In this document: positions 20,335 to 30,500 of the stretch, piece after piece
How positions within the stretch are numbered: the first letter of the stretch is position 1
Layout of the letters: every line of letters starts with the position of its first letter
Source: UA16 sp002292325
GTDB taxonomy: Bacteria; Bacteroidota; Bacteroidia; Flavobacteriales_D; Sanyastnellaceae
Reading direction: 5' to 3'
DNA: 64,000 nucleotides
Assembly: GCA_943788645.1 (NCBI GenBank)
Contig: CALSRC010000002.1
Location: forward strand, 1 to 64,000
Notes under the pieces: model-generated
Database searches by the model: none
What the model saw: only the letters and a program-made list of their open reading frames with translations
What the model was told of the DNA's origin: nothing
Program-made: the position numbers and the translations under genes

Positions 20335-21813
20335 TTATCGCAAGCTGTAGTTCGGTGCTTCTCGGGTGATGGTCACATCGTGTGGGTGGCTTTCTTTGAT
20401 GCCTGCTCCGGTCATTCGCACGAATTGGGCATCTTGCAATGCTTTGATGTCTGGAGCACCACAATAGCCCATGCCGGCGCGAAGGCCGCCGACGACCTGG
20501 TGCATGACTTCGAGCACGGATCCCCGATAGGGGACACGTCCGCTAATTCCCTCGGGAACCAGTTTTTTCAAATCGTCTTCTGCGTCCTGGAAGTAGCGGT
20601 CTTTGGATCCTTTTTGCATGGCTTCCAAGGAACCCATTCCGCGGTAGGTCTTGAAGCGACGTCCTTCATAAATAACGGTTTCTCCTGGGCTCTCCTCGGT
20701 TCCTGCGAGCATGGATCCAATCATCACGGTATCGGCGCCACCCGCCAATCCTTTGACGATGTCACCCGTAAACCGAATCCCACCATCGGCAATGACGGGG
20801 ACGCCTGTGCCTCGCAAGGCTTCAGCGACTTCCATGACTGCGCCGAGTTGTGGAACGCCGACTCCCGCAATGATGCGTGTGGTGCAAATGGAACCGGGAC
20901 CGATGCCAACTTTGACCGCATCGGCTCCGGCCTTGACCAGGGCTTTAGCGGCATCGGCTGTGGCGATATTGCCACAGACAACATCGATTTCAGGGAAGGC
21001 TTTTTTCACTTGTTCCAGGGTCGTCAAAACGCCTTTGCTGTGGCCATGGGCCGTATCGATGATGACGGCATCAACGCCTGATTTGACCAATGCTGCTGTC
21101 CGTTCTATGGTGTCATGCGTGACTCCTACAGCTGCAGCGACGCACAGCCGACCCCACTTGTCTTTGCACGACAGAGGGAATTCTGTGAGTTTGATGATGT
21201 CGCGGTACGTAATGAGGCCAACGAGTTTTCCTGCGTTGTCTACGACGGGTAACTTTTCGATGCGGTGCTCGCGGAGTAATTGCTCGGCTTTATCAAAATC
21301 TGCACCGTCCTGGGTGACGATGAGGTTGGTATCGGTCATAACCTCGGATACCGGTCGATCGTCATTTTTTTCAAACCTCAAGTCCCGGTTGGTGACGATG
21401 CCAACCAGCAGGTTTGACGAATCGACCACCGGAATTCCACCAATGCGATGTTCTTTCATGATCGCCAATGCATCGCCCACAGTCGCTTCACGCGCGAGTG
21501 TGACCGGATCTTGAATCATGCCGCTTTCGGAACGCTTCACGCGCTTGACTTCTGCTGCTTGCTGCGCGATCGTCATGTTTTTGTGGATGACGCCGATGCC
21601 GCCTTGCCGCGCCATAGCAATGGCCATAGCACTGCCTGTGACCGTGTCCATTGCCGCGGAAATAACCGGGGTCTTCAAGGTGATGTTACGCGAAAACTGA
21701 CTGGAAAGCTGCACGTCACGTGGCAAGACTTCTGAGTAAGCTGGTATCAAGAGAACATCGTCGTAGGTCAAGCCTTCGCCGACGATTTTTGGTTTGTGTG
21801 AATGGGTGGCCAT
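20335..21813 (-). CDS. guaB: Inosine-5'-monophosphate dehydrogenase
   Basis: Catalyses NAD-dependent oxidation of IMP to XMP, the committed step of guanine nucleotide synthesis. From ATG 21813 the protein has 492 residues, the usual length; the longer frame adds 18 residues without family likeness. Visible are the N-terminal LTYDDVLLIPAYSEV and SAAMDTVTGSAMA, and two CBS domains (about residues 95-215, with GGIPVVDSSNLLVGIVTNRDL and EKLPVVDNAGKLVGLITYRD). The catalytic loop is GIGPGSICTTRI, with the active-site cysteine; the flap is at YRGMGSLEAM and ends with YRGSVLEVMHQVVGGLRAGM. All essential residues are present. It leads the chaperone operon. Confidence 0.97.
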   Translation of the reverse strand: MATHSHKPKIVGEGLTYDDVLLIPAYSEVLPRDVQLSSQFSRNITLKTPVISAAMDTVTGSAMAIAMARQGGIGVIHKNMTIAQQAAEVKRVKRSESGMIQDPVTLAREATVGDALAIMKEHRIGGIPVVDSSNLLVGIVTNRDLRFEKNDDRPVSEVMTDTNLIVTQDGADFDKAEQLLREHRIEKLPVVDNAGKLVGLITYRDIIKLTEFPLSCKDKWGRLCVAAAVGVTHDTIERTAALVKSGVDAVIIDTAHGHSKGVLTTLEQVKKAFPEIDVVCGNIATADAAKALVKAGADAVKVGIGPGSICTTRIIAGVGVPQLGAVMEVAEALRGTGVPVIADGGIRFTGDIVKGLAGGADTVMIGSMLAGTEESPGETVIYEGRRFKTYRGMGSLEAMQKGSKDRYFQDAEDDLKKLVPEGISGRVPYRGSVLEVMHQVVGGLRAGMGYCGAPDIKALQDAQFVRMTGAGIKESHPHDVTITREAPNYSLR

Positions 21814-21921
21814 GTTGGTCAATTGAATCGGGCCGAAATCCGCAATGCACAGGGCCTTACGAATCACGATTCGGGCAAAATTAATGAATAAAGGGGCTTC
21901 TGCAATGCCCTCTTTGCCAAC

Positions 21922-24078
21922 TTATTCTCCGTTGAGTAAATGCACCATTCCTTGCCGATCATAGATTCGGCCTGCTCCGTCCTGAATGGTGATGAAGTAA
22001 CCGTATGATCCTTCCGGTGCGAAGGCACCATTGTGCATGCCGTTCCAGCCGGCATCGATGTCGTCAGTGGCGAAGAGCACGTCGCCCCATCGGCTTAAGA
22101 TTTCCATTCTGAAATTGCTGAAATCAGCAAAACTCACAACGGGTTTGAACACTTCATTGATGCCGCCAACCATGAAGGCATTGGGAATCCAAATGACGGG
22201 TTCTTGTGTCAGGCAGAGTTCATTCGAAAACGCATAATTGATGCTGCCCGATGGCCCCGAAAGTGCATCCGTTGCTTCCACCAAATAGCAAAAATCCCCT
22301 GGACTGTAAAGCAGTCCGCTGACGTCATCTTCCCACGTGTAGACTGCGTTGGGAAGTGTGGTGAGGAGTTCAATGGCATTGCCGAGATTGGACTTGCGGT
22401 AAATCCGGTAGCCGGCCGTGGCGCCGGGAAAATCGGCGTATGGTGTCCAGTGCAGCGTGTTTTTGAACAAGGTGAAATCCGATAGCCCTCGAAGCCAAAC
22501 AGTTTCCGCGGTATTGCTTGTTCCAACGGAGTCGCCGCAGTCATTTTCAACTTGCACGCGATAGGCATAGCTCATGTCGCTGGTCTGGGCCGTGTAATCC
22601 ATGAATTGAAGGGTCATGCCCCCCACGCCTTCTTGCGTTTCGAAATCTGTAAATTCCATTTCGCTTGAGCGCCTTCGCTGAAGGGTATATGCATGAACAT
22701 CATTGGAGTTGGGATCGAGGTCTACGAGCACCTCGACGGCGCCGCTATCTGTTACGGATGCCCGCCGCAGAGATGTGAACTCCGGTGCACCCGGGTAACT
22801 GAATTCAAGTGTCTCGATGTTCGAAAGGATCTCGATGCCAGAATTCATTTCTGCTATGATGTGGTACTGATAACTCGAGCCAAATTGGGCGTCGGTTTGC
22901 ATCCAGGTAAAGGTATTTGCGTCTACCACCCCCATTTCCTGCAAGCCCATCCAGTTGCCGCTTCCGGAAGGAGTTTCTTCATTGATCCACACGTGATAGC
23001 TGGCCACCTCCGAATCCAAATTGTATGCCCCTGCCCAAGCCAGTTGAGCTGTGTTGGAGCACACACTGGTGCTGGCGTTGAGTAATAGGCTTGATGCGCA
23101 GTAAGCACTGGCGGCTCCAGGGTCTGGCTCGCCTCCAATGAAGCAGGAATCAAATGCGGCTACGTTGTAGGATTCGATGTAGGATTGGACGTTTGAGTTG
23201 AAGTCCGTGTAACTGGTTGCCAGTGGATCGTATATCGTATCGATGGCCATTTGAAACCCTCCGTTGCATAGATAAATGATGTACCCCGCCAAGTCTTCGG
23301 CTTCGCTCGGTTCCCATTCGACGACGGCTTCTTGCAGCAGAAAATCCACTTGAACCGCTGTTATGATGGGAGGGTCGGGGTCGAGTTCATCCGACAGCTG
23401 TGATCCGGCCTCGTTGGAAAGGTGCGCGCAATCTTGAATGGCGACCAGTTGGGTGGCACGGAAGGAAAGGTCACCTTCGCATTCTTGCAATTCATACGGC
23501 AGGGTCATCATGCCCCCGTTGTCTTCAATCAGCCCTATTTCCTGCCAGTTGCCATCTTCATCTAGTAATTCAACAGAAATTGGATCAACGGCGACGAAAT
23601 CGCTTGATCCGATGCGTGGACTATTAAAATTCAAGTCGACAATGCCGGGGGTGAGTGACGGATCCGCCGTGAGATGGATGCTGCACAAGGTGTCAGAGGA
23701 TGGGCCAAACGTACCGATGGGACCCTCGGTTACAATGAAATAGCACAATTCTGTTGCGCTTGCATTGTACGTGGTATTCACAAATGCAGGATACGCTGGG
23801 TCAGTTGGGTCAGGGATGTTGTAGGTCTCCAACACCAATCCGCTCGCGGGCTCAAAGAGGTGTAGGACGTATTGCTCAAAAACATCTCCGGGATCTGCTG
23901 CCTCCGACCACGTGACTGTGGCATAGTCCTGATCGTTGACTTGAACGCATTGCATGTCGACCTCCAATTGAGCGGCAACTGGAAGCTGCAGGCCACCGAA
24001 GACCAGCAATCCTGTTAGCACATTGCGCAGAGGAAATGGTAGACGTGTTGAGTTCCGAAGAGTTGGAGTCCGCATCAT
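21922..24078 (-). CDS. Secreted fibronectin-like protein with T9SS type B C-terminal domain
   Basis: 718 residues with a signal peptide ending near LQLPVAAQ (about residue 37). The body is a series of fibronectin type III-like beta domains, recognisable from repeated VEWEPSEAEDLAGYIIYL, ASYHVWINEE and ATAGYRIYRKSN segments. The final 85 residues are a gliding-motility-type (CHU_C) C-terminal domain: WIPNAFMVGGINEVFKP, FSNFRMEILSRWGDVLF, AGWNG and PEGSYGYFITIQD. This domain is the type B signal for type IX secretion. The protein is therefore expected on the cell surface or outside. It contrasts with the other large exported proteins here, which lack this tail. Ligand and role are unknown. Confidence 0.88.
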   Translation of the reverse strand: MMRTPTLRNSTRLPFPLRNVLTGLLVFGGLQLPVAAQLEVDMQCVQVNDQDYATVTWSEAADPGDVFEQYVLHLFEPASGLVLETYNIPDPTDPAYPAFVNTTYNASATELCYFIVTEGPIGTFGPSSDTLCSIHLTADPSLTPGIVDLNFNSPRIGSSDFVAVDPISVELLDEDGNWQEIGLIEDNGGMMTLPYELQECEGDLSFRATQLVAIQDCAHLSNEAGSQLSDELDPDPPIITAVQVDFLLQEAVVEWEPSEAEDLAGYIIYLCNGGFQMAIDTIYDPLATSYTDFNSNVQSYIESYNVAAFDSCFIGGEPDPGAASAYCASSLLLNASTSVCSNTAQLAWAGAYNLDSEVASYHVWINEETPSGSGNWMGLQEMGVVDANTFTWMQTDAQFGSSYQYHIIAEMNSGIEILSNIETLEFSYPGAPEFTSLRRASVTDSGAVEVLVDLDPNSNDVHAYTLQRRRSSEMEFTDFETQEGVGGMTLQFMDYTAQTSDMSYAYRVQVENDCGDSVGTSNTAETVWLRGLSDFTLFKNTLHWTPYADFPGATAGYRIYRKSNLGNAIELLTTLPNAVYTWEDDVSGLLYSPGDFCYLVEATDALSGPSGSINYAFSNELCLTQEPVIWIPNAFMVGGINEVFKPVVSFADFSNFRMEILSRWGDVLFATDDIDAGWNGMHNGAFAPEGSYGYFITIQDGAGRIYDRQGMVHLLNGE

Positions 24079-24163
24079 TGCAAAAATACAAACGTAAAAG
24101 CACGAATGTTTCTTACGGATAGACGTTACGAACAGTGCAATCGTTGCATATGCACCTTGTGTC

Positions 24164-26611
24164 TTAGGCTTGCGGTTCAGGATCTTCTCCGTATTTCACA
24201 CCGCCGTAGCCGTAGCCGTAGCCGTAGCCGTAGCCGTAGCCGTAGCCGTACTTGTAAGCATACTTCGAATAATACATGCTCGCGCGCGACATACGAATGT
24301 TATTCATGACGAGCGATGCATGGCTGAGGTTGTTTTGGTTGAGGAGGTCTTCCAAATGCTCGATGCCACGTTTGGTGGATTTGGCGGTATTGGTCACCAA
24401 TAAGCCCGTGTCCACCTTGCTCATGAGCATGAGGGCATCGGTGATGAGCAGCATGGGCGGAGTATCCAAAATGACAAAATCGTACTCCGCACGGAGTTTT
24501 TGTAAAAAAGGGTCCAGCCGATCGTTCAGCACCAATTCAGATGCATTCGGTGGTACAGGGCCTGCCGTGATGATGGTCAGCGATTCAGTCGGTCCTTTTT
24601 GCCCCATTTCTTCCACTTCACAACGCCCGATGAGGTGGGTGGAAAGACCGATTTGATTGGAGAGGCTGAAGTTCTTGTGCACTTTGGGTTTGTGCATGTC
24701 AAAATCCACTAGAACGACCTTTTTGCCTGTTTTGGCCAGTACCGTCGCCAGGTTGGAGGAGACGAATGACTTTCCCTCGCCCGGGTGCAGAGAACTCACC
24801 AAAATTGTATTGGCTCCCTCCTGGGAGAGCAAGTACTGAAGATTGGTCCTTAGGCTTCGAAACGCCTCCGTGATCTGGGCCCTGGAGTCCGCCAAGATGG
24901 CCAGCGGATGGGCGTCTATGTCGGCGTAATGCGGGAGTCCGGCTACGACGGGCAATTGCGTTACCTCACGGAGTTCTTGAGTGGATTCCAGCCGATCAAA
25001 CAACAGCATGCGGGCAAAAGCAATGGCCAAGGCGATGAGCGCACCGTATAAGCTGTAGTTGCGGATGGTTTGCCGTTTGTCGGGGCCAATGATTCCGCTG
25101 TTTCGAGCAATCTCAATGATCGAGGCTTGCGGGGCGATTCCCGCCCGGGAAATGACGTTTTGGGCCCGCGCTTCCAGCAGGTAGAGGTAGAGTTTTTCAT
25201 TGACCTGGAGCTTCCGCTCCATGACCACGATATCGCGCTGCGTGGCGGGGATTCCACTGAGGCGATTTTCCAGCCCTGAGATCTGGTTCCGGACATTGGA
25301 CCTCTGAGCGACAATGGCCTCGCGTGTATCCTCGATGTAGCGGGTGATGGTAAAGCGCGCATTGCTGATGGCACTGTCCAACCGTCGCACTTGGTAACTG
25401 TCCTCCGTCACATCCAATAATGCGTTGGTTCGTTCGCTGCGAATGCTGAATAACTCGCTTACTTGCTGTATCAACAGCGGGTCCTCCTCCATCAAGTAGG
25501 ACGTAGGTGGCAGGCTGTTGTCTTCGAGGCCTGAGGAGAGGTATTTCCGCAAGGATGTTAAGGCCTCCATCCGGAATTCCAGCTCGCGTTCCTGAGTTTC
25601 AAGTTGAACAAGCGCATTGAAAAATTCAGTCTGCTCCCGCGAGAGATCCAGGATTTCATTTTTCTCTTTGAATCCGTCAACTTGCATTTCCAAGCTGTCC
25701 ATGATCGAGACCAATTCCTCCAACTGAATGTTGATGAATTTCTCTGTTTTCAGGCTGGATTCAAGCCGCGCTTCTTTGGTGAAATCGATGAATTCTGAAC
25801 TGAGGATGCGCAAAAACTCTTGAGCGCGCCCGGAGAGCGTGCTCGAAGAACGCAAGGAAAGGATGTTGGTTCCGGTCACGTTGTTCACTTGCAGCGACCC
25901 TCTCATTTGGCCAATTCGCTGGCCTCGGTTGAATACGCGAAACTGATAATGCTGCTTGCGCGCCTGATTCAAAGCTGCTTGACTGAATTGAGGTTCAGAA
26001 GGGTCATTGAAGTTGCCCAGTTTGTTCGAAGTATAGAATATGGTCAAGGCCAATTCTGGCCCTTCGATGGGCACGCCAAACGGATGAACCAACTCTTTGA
26101 CTTCTCCGTTTCTGAGGGTGTAGCGCAACCGGTAATGTCCTTCATCTTCAATGAACAAATCGATGTTGCGCCCGAGGTAGCCGGGATTGAATAAATCCGG
26201 CTCGGCTTCGATGGCGATGTTATTGAATCCGGAAACTTGACTGGTCTTGAGGCGACCGACCAGGTAATAGTCGACGTCCAAGGGCATGCGATCCACCGCA
26301 CGTCCAACCAAATCAAAGGAGCGTAAGATTCGCTGCTGATCCTTGGTTTCCGAGCTTCCGAAACCAAACGAGTTCGAAGTCACCCCCGATAAGCGCTTCT
26401 GGTAGTCCAATTCCTTGCCTCCTTGATCCAGCAGGATCTCAGCGGTCGCCGCGTAAATATCGAGTTGCCGGTGCGTAATCAAGCGCGCAGCTGCATAACC
26501 CGTTGAAGAGAGAACGGCGATGAGCCACCAATTTTTCAGGAGTAATTTCAGGTAGGGCCTGATTTGGCTCATTGAAATCAACTCGTTTTTGCGCTTTTGG
26601 GAATCGGACAT
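24164..26611 (-). CDS. Wzc-like polysaccharide biosynthesis tyrosine autokinase with Tyr-Gly tail
   Basis: 815 residues. An N-terminal Wzz-type chain-length domain with a first membrane helix (WWLIAVLSSTGYAA) is followed by a long coiled-coil periplasmic region (about 270-480) and a second helix (YGALIALAIAFARMLLF). A cytoplasmic BY-kinase domain follows, with Walker A HPGEGKSFVSSNLA, Walker A' KKVVLVDFDMHKPKVHK and Walker B VILDTPPMLLITDA. The C terminus is YYSKYAYK followed by alternating YG residues: a tyrosine cluster of the kind that is autophosphorylated in Wzc proteins to control polymer length and export. The tail is coded by a perfect hexanucleotide repeat (24203-24250). No Wza or Wzx/Wzy genes adjoin it, so it probably serves a locus elsewhere or the glycan genes at the left end. 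Confidence 0.93.
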   Translation of the reverse strand: MSDSQKRKNELISMSQIRPYLKLLLKNWWLIAVLSSTGYAAARLITHRQLDIYAATAEILLDQGGKELDYQKRLSGVTSNSFGFGSSETKDQQRILRSFDLVGRAVDRMPLDVDYYLVGRLKTSQVSGFNNIAIEAEPDLFNPGYLGRNIDLFIEDEGHYRLRYTLRNGEVKELVHPFGVPIEGPELALTIFYTSNKLGNFNDPSEPQFSQAALNQARKQHYQFRVFNRGQRIGQMRGSLQVNNVTGTNILSLRSSSTLSGRAQEFLRILSSEFIDFTKEARLESSLKTEKFINIQLEELVSIMDSLEMQVDGFKEKNEILDLSREQTEFFNALVQLETQERELEFRMEALTSLRKYLSSGLEDNSLPPTSYLMEEDPLLIQQVSELFSIRSERTNALLDVTEDSYQVRRLDSAISNARFTITRYIEDTREAIVAQRSNVRNQISGLENRLSGIPATQRDIVVMERKLQVNEKLYLYLLEARAQNVISRAGIAPQASIIEIARNSGIIGPDKRQTIRNYSLYGALIALAIAFARMLLFDRLESTQELREVTQLPVVAGLPHYADIDAHPLAILADSRAQITEAFRSLRTNLQYLLSQEGANTILVSSLHPGEGKSFVSSNLATVLAKTGKKVVLVDFDMHKPKVHKNFSLSNQIGLSTHLIGRCEVEEMGQKGPTESLTIITAGPVPPNASELVLNDRLDPFLQKLRAEYDFVILDTPPMLLITDALMLMSKVDTGLLVTNTAKSTKRGIEHLEDLLNQNNLSHASLVMNNIRMSRASMYYSKYAYKYGYGYGYGYGYGYGYGGVKYGEDPEPQA
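24203..24250 (-). repeat. Eight perfect copies of a hexanucleotide (gccgta on plus strand)
   Basis: 48 bases of uninterrupted 6-bp repeat inside the autokinase gene. On the coding strand each unit reads TACGGC, adding one Tyr-Gly pair. Because the unit is two codons, replication slippage would change the number of tail tyrosines without shifting the frame. Confidence 0.95.
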
Positions 26612-26682
26612 GCGCTCGCAATTTCGGAATGAATTGTCAAAAAGAAACCGTTGGGGTTAGATTTACACCTACAACCAATGAG

Positions 26683-27228
26683 ATGGCACTAAATCAAGAC
26701 GTTTTTTGGCTTCCCAATTCCATTGAACAAGGCGAGCAATGGTCAGCTTTGCCGGATGATTCAAGGGTGTGGTTGCATTGTGCGAATCGAGTGCTGACGG
26801 ATGCAGAGGCGACCCAACTCGCTCAGGGTATTCAGGCTTTCTTAGCGGAGTGGTCAGCCCATGGTCAATCCTTGGAAGCCAGTTGGAGATTGGAAGGCCG
26901 TCGCTGCTTGATGGTGGCTCTGAACGAGCACAGTGCAGATGCAACGGGATGCTCCATCGATAAATTGGTGCATTGGTTGCAGGGATTTAGAGGGAATGAG
27001 GGGGAGGTGGCACTGCATTGGATGGAGCGGAATCAGGTAGTGTATAATAAGGTATCGAATCAAGGATGGCAGGAAGATTCGCTCCAACGGTTTTGGGTGC
27101 TGCGAAAAGCAAAGGCAATCGACGACAGCACGCTGGTTGTAAATACGGTGTTGCAGAGCAAATTTGAGTGCGAGCCTTCTCTCGTCGTTCCGTTCGGTCA
27201 ATCCTGGCATGCAGAGGCGTGGCGCTAA
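26683..27228 (+). CDS. Conserved Bacteroidota protein (often misnamed ABC transporter ATPase)
   Basis: 181 residues from ATG 26683. A longer frame begins at 26572, but its first 37 residues look non-coding and overlap the divergent autokinase start. The core SRVWLHCANRVLTDAEATQL, the segment FLAEWSAHGQSLEASWRLEG and ATGCSIDKLVHWLQ match a small cytoplasmic protein family found across Flavobacteriia and relatives. There is no Walker A motif, so the common database name is not supported. No signal peptide or membrane helix is seen. It is transcribed divergently from the autokinase. Function unknown. Confidence 0.85.
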   Translation: MALNQDVFWLPNSIEQGEQWSALPDDSRVWLHCANRVLTDAEATQLAQGIQAFLAEWSAHGQSLEASWRLEGRRCLMVALNEHSADATGCSIDKLVHWLQGFRGNEGEVALHWMERNQVVYNKVSNQGWQEDSLQRFWVLRKAKAIDDSTLVVNTVLQSKFECEPSLVVPFGQSWHAEAWR

Positions 27229-27554
27229 CAACATATTGGCATAAATTGTTCATTCTCAGTTGTGTTAGGCGGCGCTGAGAATTACAAACTTCGCTGAATC
27301 ACCCACGAAAGGCCGCTAGAACAGGGAATTGAACGACGAATAGAAAAACCGCCTGTTAATTTTCCTTTAAGAAATATTGGATTTCAGAAAAGCTTGCTCT
27401 ACATTTAGGGCGATTCTTTAGGGTTTTTGAAACAAACCCCACTGAATTGATCATAGTCGCTTGAAGGTTCAGGCGGTTGAGATGTAGTTGTTACCGGGTC
27501 GATAGCGTTTGGCCCATCCAAATTGTCTGAGAATTCTAACCTAAACCAAATCAA
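27229..27554 (+). other. 326-bp intergenic region upstream of the giant repeat protein
   Basis: No gene was seen. An inverted repeat (ATTCTCAG 27252-27259 with CTGAGAAT 27275-27282, 15-base loop) follows the upstream gene and could be part of a terminator, although no T-run follows. A second small one (GGGTTT 27421-27426 with AAACCC 27434-27439) lies 115 bases before the start codon. The middle is AT-rich. A TTTG at 27509-27512 could be a -33 element, but no convincing -7 partner was found. Confidence 0.4.
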
Positions 27555-30500
27555 ATGTTTAACACGTTTAAAAAGTGTTGTGGCATCGTAGCGATGTTCG
27601 CGCTTTACCTTTATTCGGCACCTGCAGCCTTTGCGCAGTGTGACGGTGTGGAGCTTACCATTGAGCTCACTTATGACAACTGGCCTGAAGAGTCATCTTG
27701 GTCACTAACGGACGCTTCCGGAATGGAAGTAGCTGCAGGAGATGCATATTCTTCAGGAGCTCTTGCCGCTGATGGATCAAGTGAAACGGTTGTTGCATGT
27801 GTCGCAAATGACGCGTGTTACACATTCACAATGAATGATTCATACAACGATGGTGGAACAGACTACATGATCAGCGATGCTGACGGCAATACCCTTGCCT
27901 CTGCAGTTGGTTGGTTTGGGTCCTCCTCAACGGCTGACGTATGTGTTGGTACGGTTGTGGTTCCCGGTTGTATTGACGAGACCGCATGCAACTATGACCC
28001 GAACGCAACAGAAGACGACGGGTCTTGCGCAACGCTAGTTGTAGGGATTTCGGTTACGAATAACTACTGGTCTTCTGAAACAGATTATGATGTTTTCAAC
28101 GCCGATACCGGCGAGGTTGTTGCGTCAATGACTGGTTCTTATAGCAATGGCACGACCATTAGCGAAGAAGCTTGTGTTTCGGATAACGCTTGTTACTACG
28201 TAGTAATTTATGATTCCTTCGGAGACGGAATTGGGACTAGCGGTGTTTGGACTGTATCATGGAACGGTATGACCATCGACAACGGTGGTGGATCCGGATG
28301 GTCTTCACAAACCTCTGAGACGTTTTGCTTCGGTCCTGGTTGCCAGGATTCGACTGCATCAAACTACAACCCTATTGCCACCTCCGATTCAGGAGAATGC
28401 GAGTTCTTGGGATGCACAGATGCAACAGCATGTAACTACGATGAATTCGCAACAGCGGAAGATGGATCTTGTGCTTATGAGTCTTTGAGCATCGATATCA
28501 CACCAGACAACTACGCTTCAGAGATCTCTTGGGATCTCGTGGACGAAGCAGGTGGCACGGTTGCTAGTGGCGCATCTAGTGGCGCAGAACTGTGCTTGGG
28601 TGCAGATTGCTTTACATTCACAATGTATGATTCGTTTGGTGACGGCATTTGCTGCTCATATGGCCAAGGAAGTTACTCTGTGACAGACGGAAACGGTACG
28701 GTCATTGCCAGCGGTGGTGAGTACGGCTCTTCTGAGTCTACCTCTTTCTGCTTGCCTGCGATTCCTGGATGTACAGACGACTTAGCTTGTAACTATGATG
28801 AAACGGCGAACTTGGATGATGGTACGTGCGATTACTCCTGCATCGGCTGCATGGATGATTCAGCTGCGAACTACGATCCAACGGCGACTCAAGAGAACGA
28901 GGGATCTTGTATTTACTGTGAAGCTGGAACATATGTCGCAATCATTGAGATGTACGATCTCGGAGGCGATGGATGGAATGGCGCAAACTATTACATGGAT
29001 TCCTATGATGGAGCAACGTCTATTTCAGGCAACTGGGATGAAGCGGACACGTACATCGCTGATGCGGGTATTGACTTCCATTGTATTCCTCTCGGATGTT
29101 ACCTTTTCTCTTCTGGAGGAGGTACTGCAGATGATGAGATTGCAGTTATTCTCACTGACCAGTTCGGAACGGTTTATGGAGACCAAGTAGCTTCAGGGTA
29201 TTATGGTCCACTGCCTCCTGCAGTTGGTTACCCAAGCGGTGGCATGTTTATTGACTTCGGTCTACTCCAGGAGTGCGGTTTCGAAGGTTGCACTGACCCT
29301 TTCTGCTTTAACTACAATATTTCTGCTACGGTGGACGATGGATCTTGCATCTGCCCTCCAACGAACAATGCAATCGAAGATGCGGAGGCCGTTGGTTGCG
29401 ATATGGAAGTTTCAGGAAACTTGTCGAATGCTTCTGACGAAGAAGGTGTGACTGGAGCTTTTGCTGGAACATCCGTTACCACTCCAGGTGTTTGGTTCGA
29501 ATTCAATGCAGACGGTGATTACCAAGTATTCGCCAATACGTGTAACACACCGACGTCTACTTCAGGTTTTGCGGATCCCGTAAGCGATACGAAGATGCAC
29601 GTGTTCGTGTACAACGATGAAGGTGAATTGGAGCCCATTGTTGGAAACGATGACAACTGTGGTTTGATGTCCGGTGTTGCCTTCTTGGCAGAGACGGGTA
29701 ATAACTATTACATCTACGTGTCGAAGTACTCTGCTTTCAGCAGTGGTTCAGAATTCTTGTTGGAAGTTACGTGTGAGGCTTGCGAGGAATTCCCTTCAAA
29801 CGATTACTGTGCTGACGCAACACCGCAATTGAACGACGTTACCTTCACTGGTGATGTATGTTGTTCAAATCCTGCGTTGATTCCTGCTTATGGAGGAACC
29901 GTATACGGTGTTTGGTTCACGTTCAACAGCACGGACATTGTTACGGGCTTGATGTTTGATACATTCTACTTCAACTTGACGAACGTTTCTTCTGGTAACT
30001 TGTCTTTGACAATCTACTTGCAAGGTGGAGATTGTGAGTCCATTGGATCGTATGTCGGTTGCTTGTTCACTGGAACATGTGCCGGTTCAATCGAATCGTT
30101 TATCGCTCTCGAGCCTGATACAGATTACTACTTCTTCGTAGGAACAACAGATCCTGCTGAATGCGGTGAGTTTGAGTTCACGACGACGGGTATCTTCCTC
30201 GGATGTACTGACCCATCAGCTGACAACTACCTCGACTACGCCAACCAAGACGACGGAAACTGTGTTTACACAGCTGTTCCTGACAACGATTTGTGTGAGA
30301 ACGCATTTGACTTGGAATGCAACGCGGGGTACCAAGAAGGTTCCATGGGTAACGCCTCCGATGAAGGCGCTCCAGCGACAGTTTGCACACCTTGTGCTGC
30401 AGAAGAGAATTCTGTTTACGTGGTAGCTGGTGGTGGATCTTGGGACGGTGAGGTCTCATGGGCAATCACAGATTCTGAAGGAAACGTCTTTGAAGGCGCT

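Noticed and set aside
20711..21514. Long open frame (267 codons) opposite guaB
   Set aside because: It mirrors a conserved gene in the antisense frame; the product is Ser/Thr/Ala/Pro rich without any family motif. Similar antisense frames opposite ftsZ (43138-43812) and the ABC exporter (4885-5682) were rejected for the same reason.
21814..21921. Purine riboswitch upstream of guaB
   Set aside because: Only short hairpins are present; no three-way junction pattern of a purine aptamer could be traced.
24203..24250. Short tandem repeat as a CRISPR array
   Set aside because: Units are six bases with no spacers, and they translate in frame as Tyr-Gly within the autokinase.
26683..27228. ABC transporter ATPase
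   Set aside because: The family often bears this name, but no Walker A, signature or Walker B motif is present.
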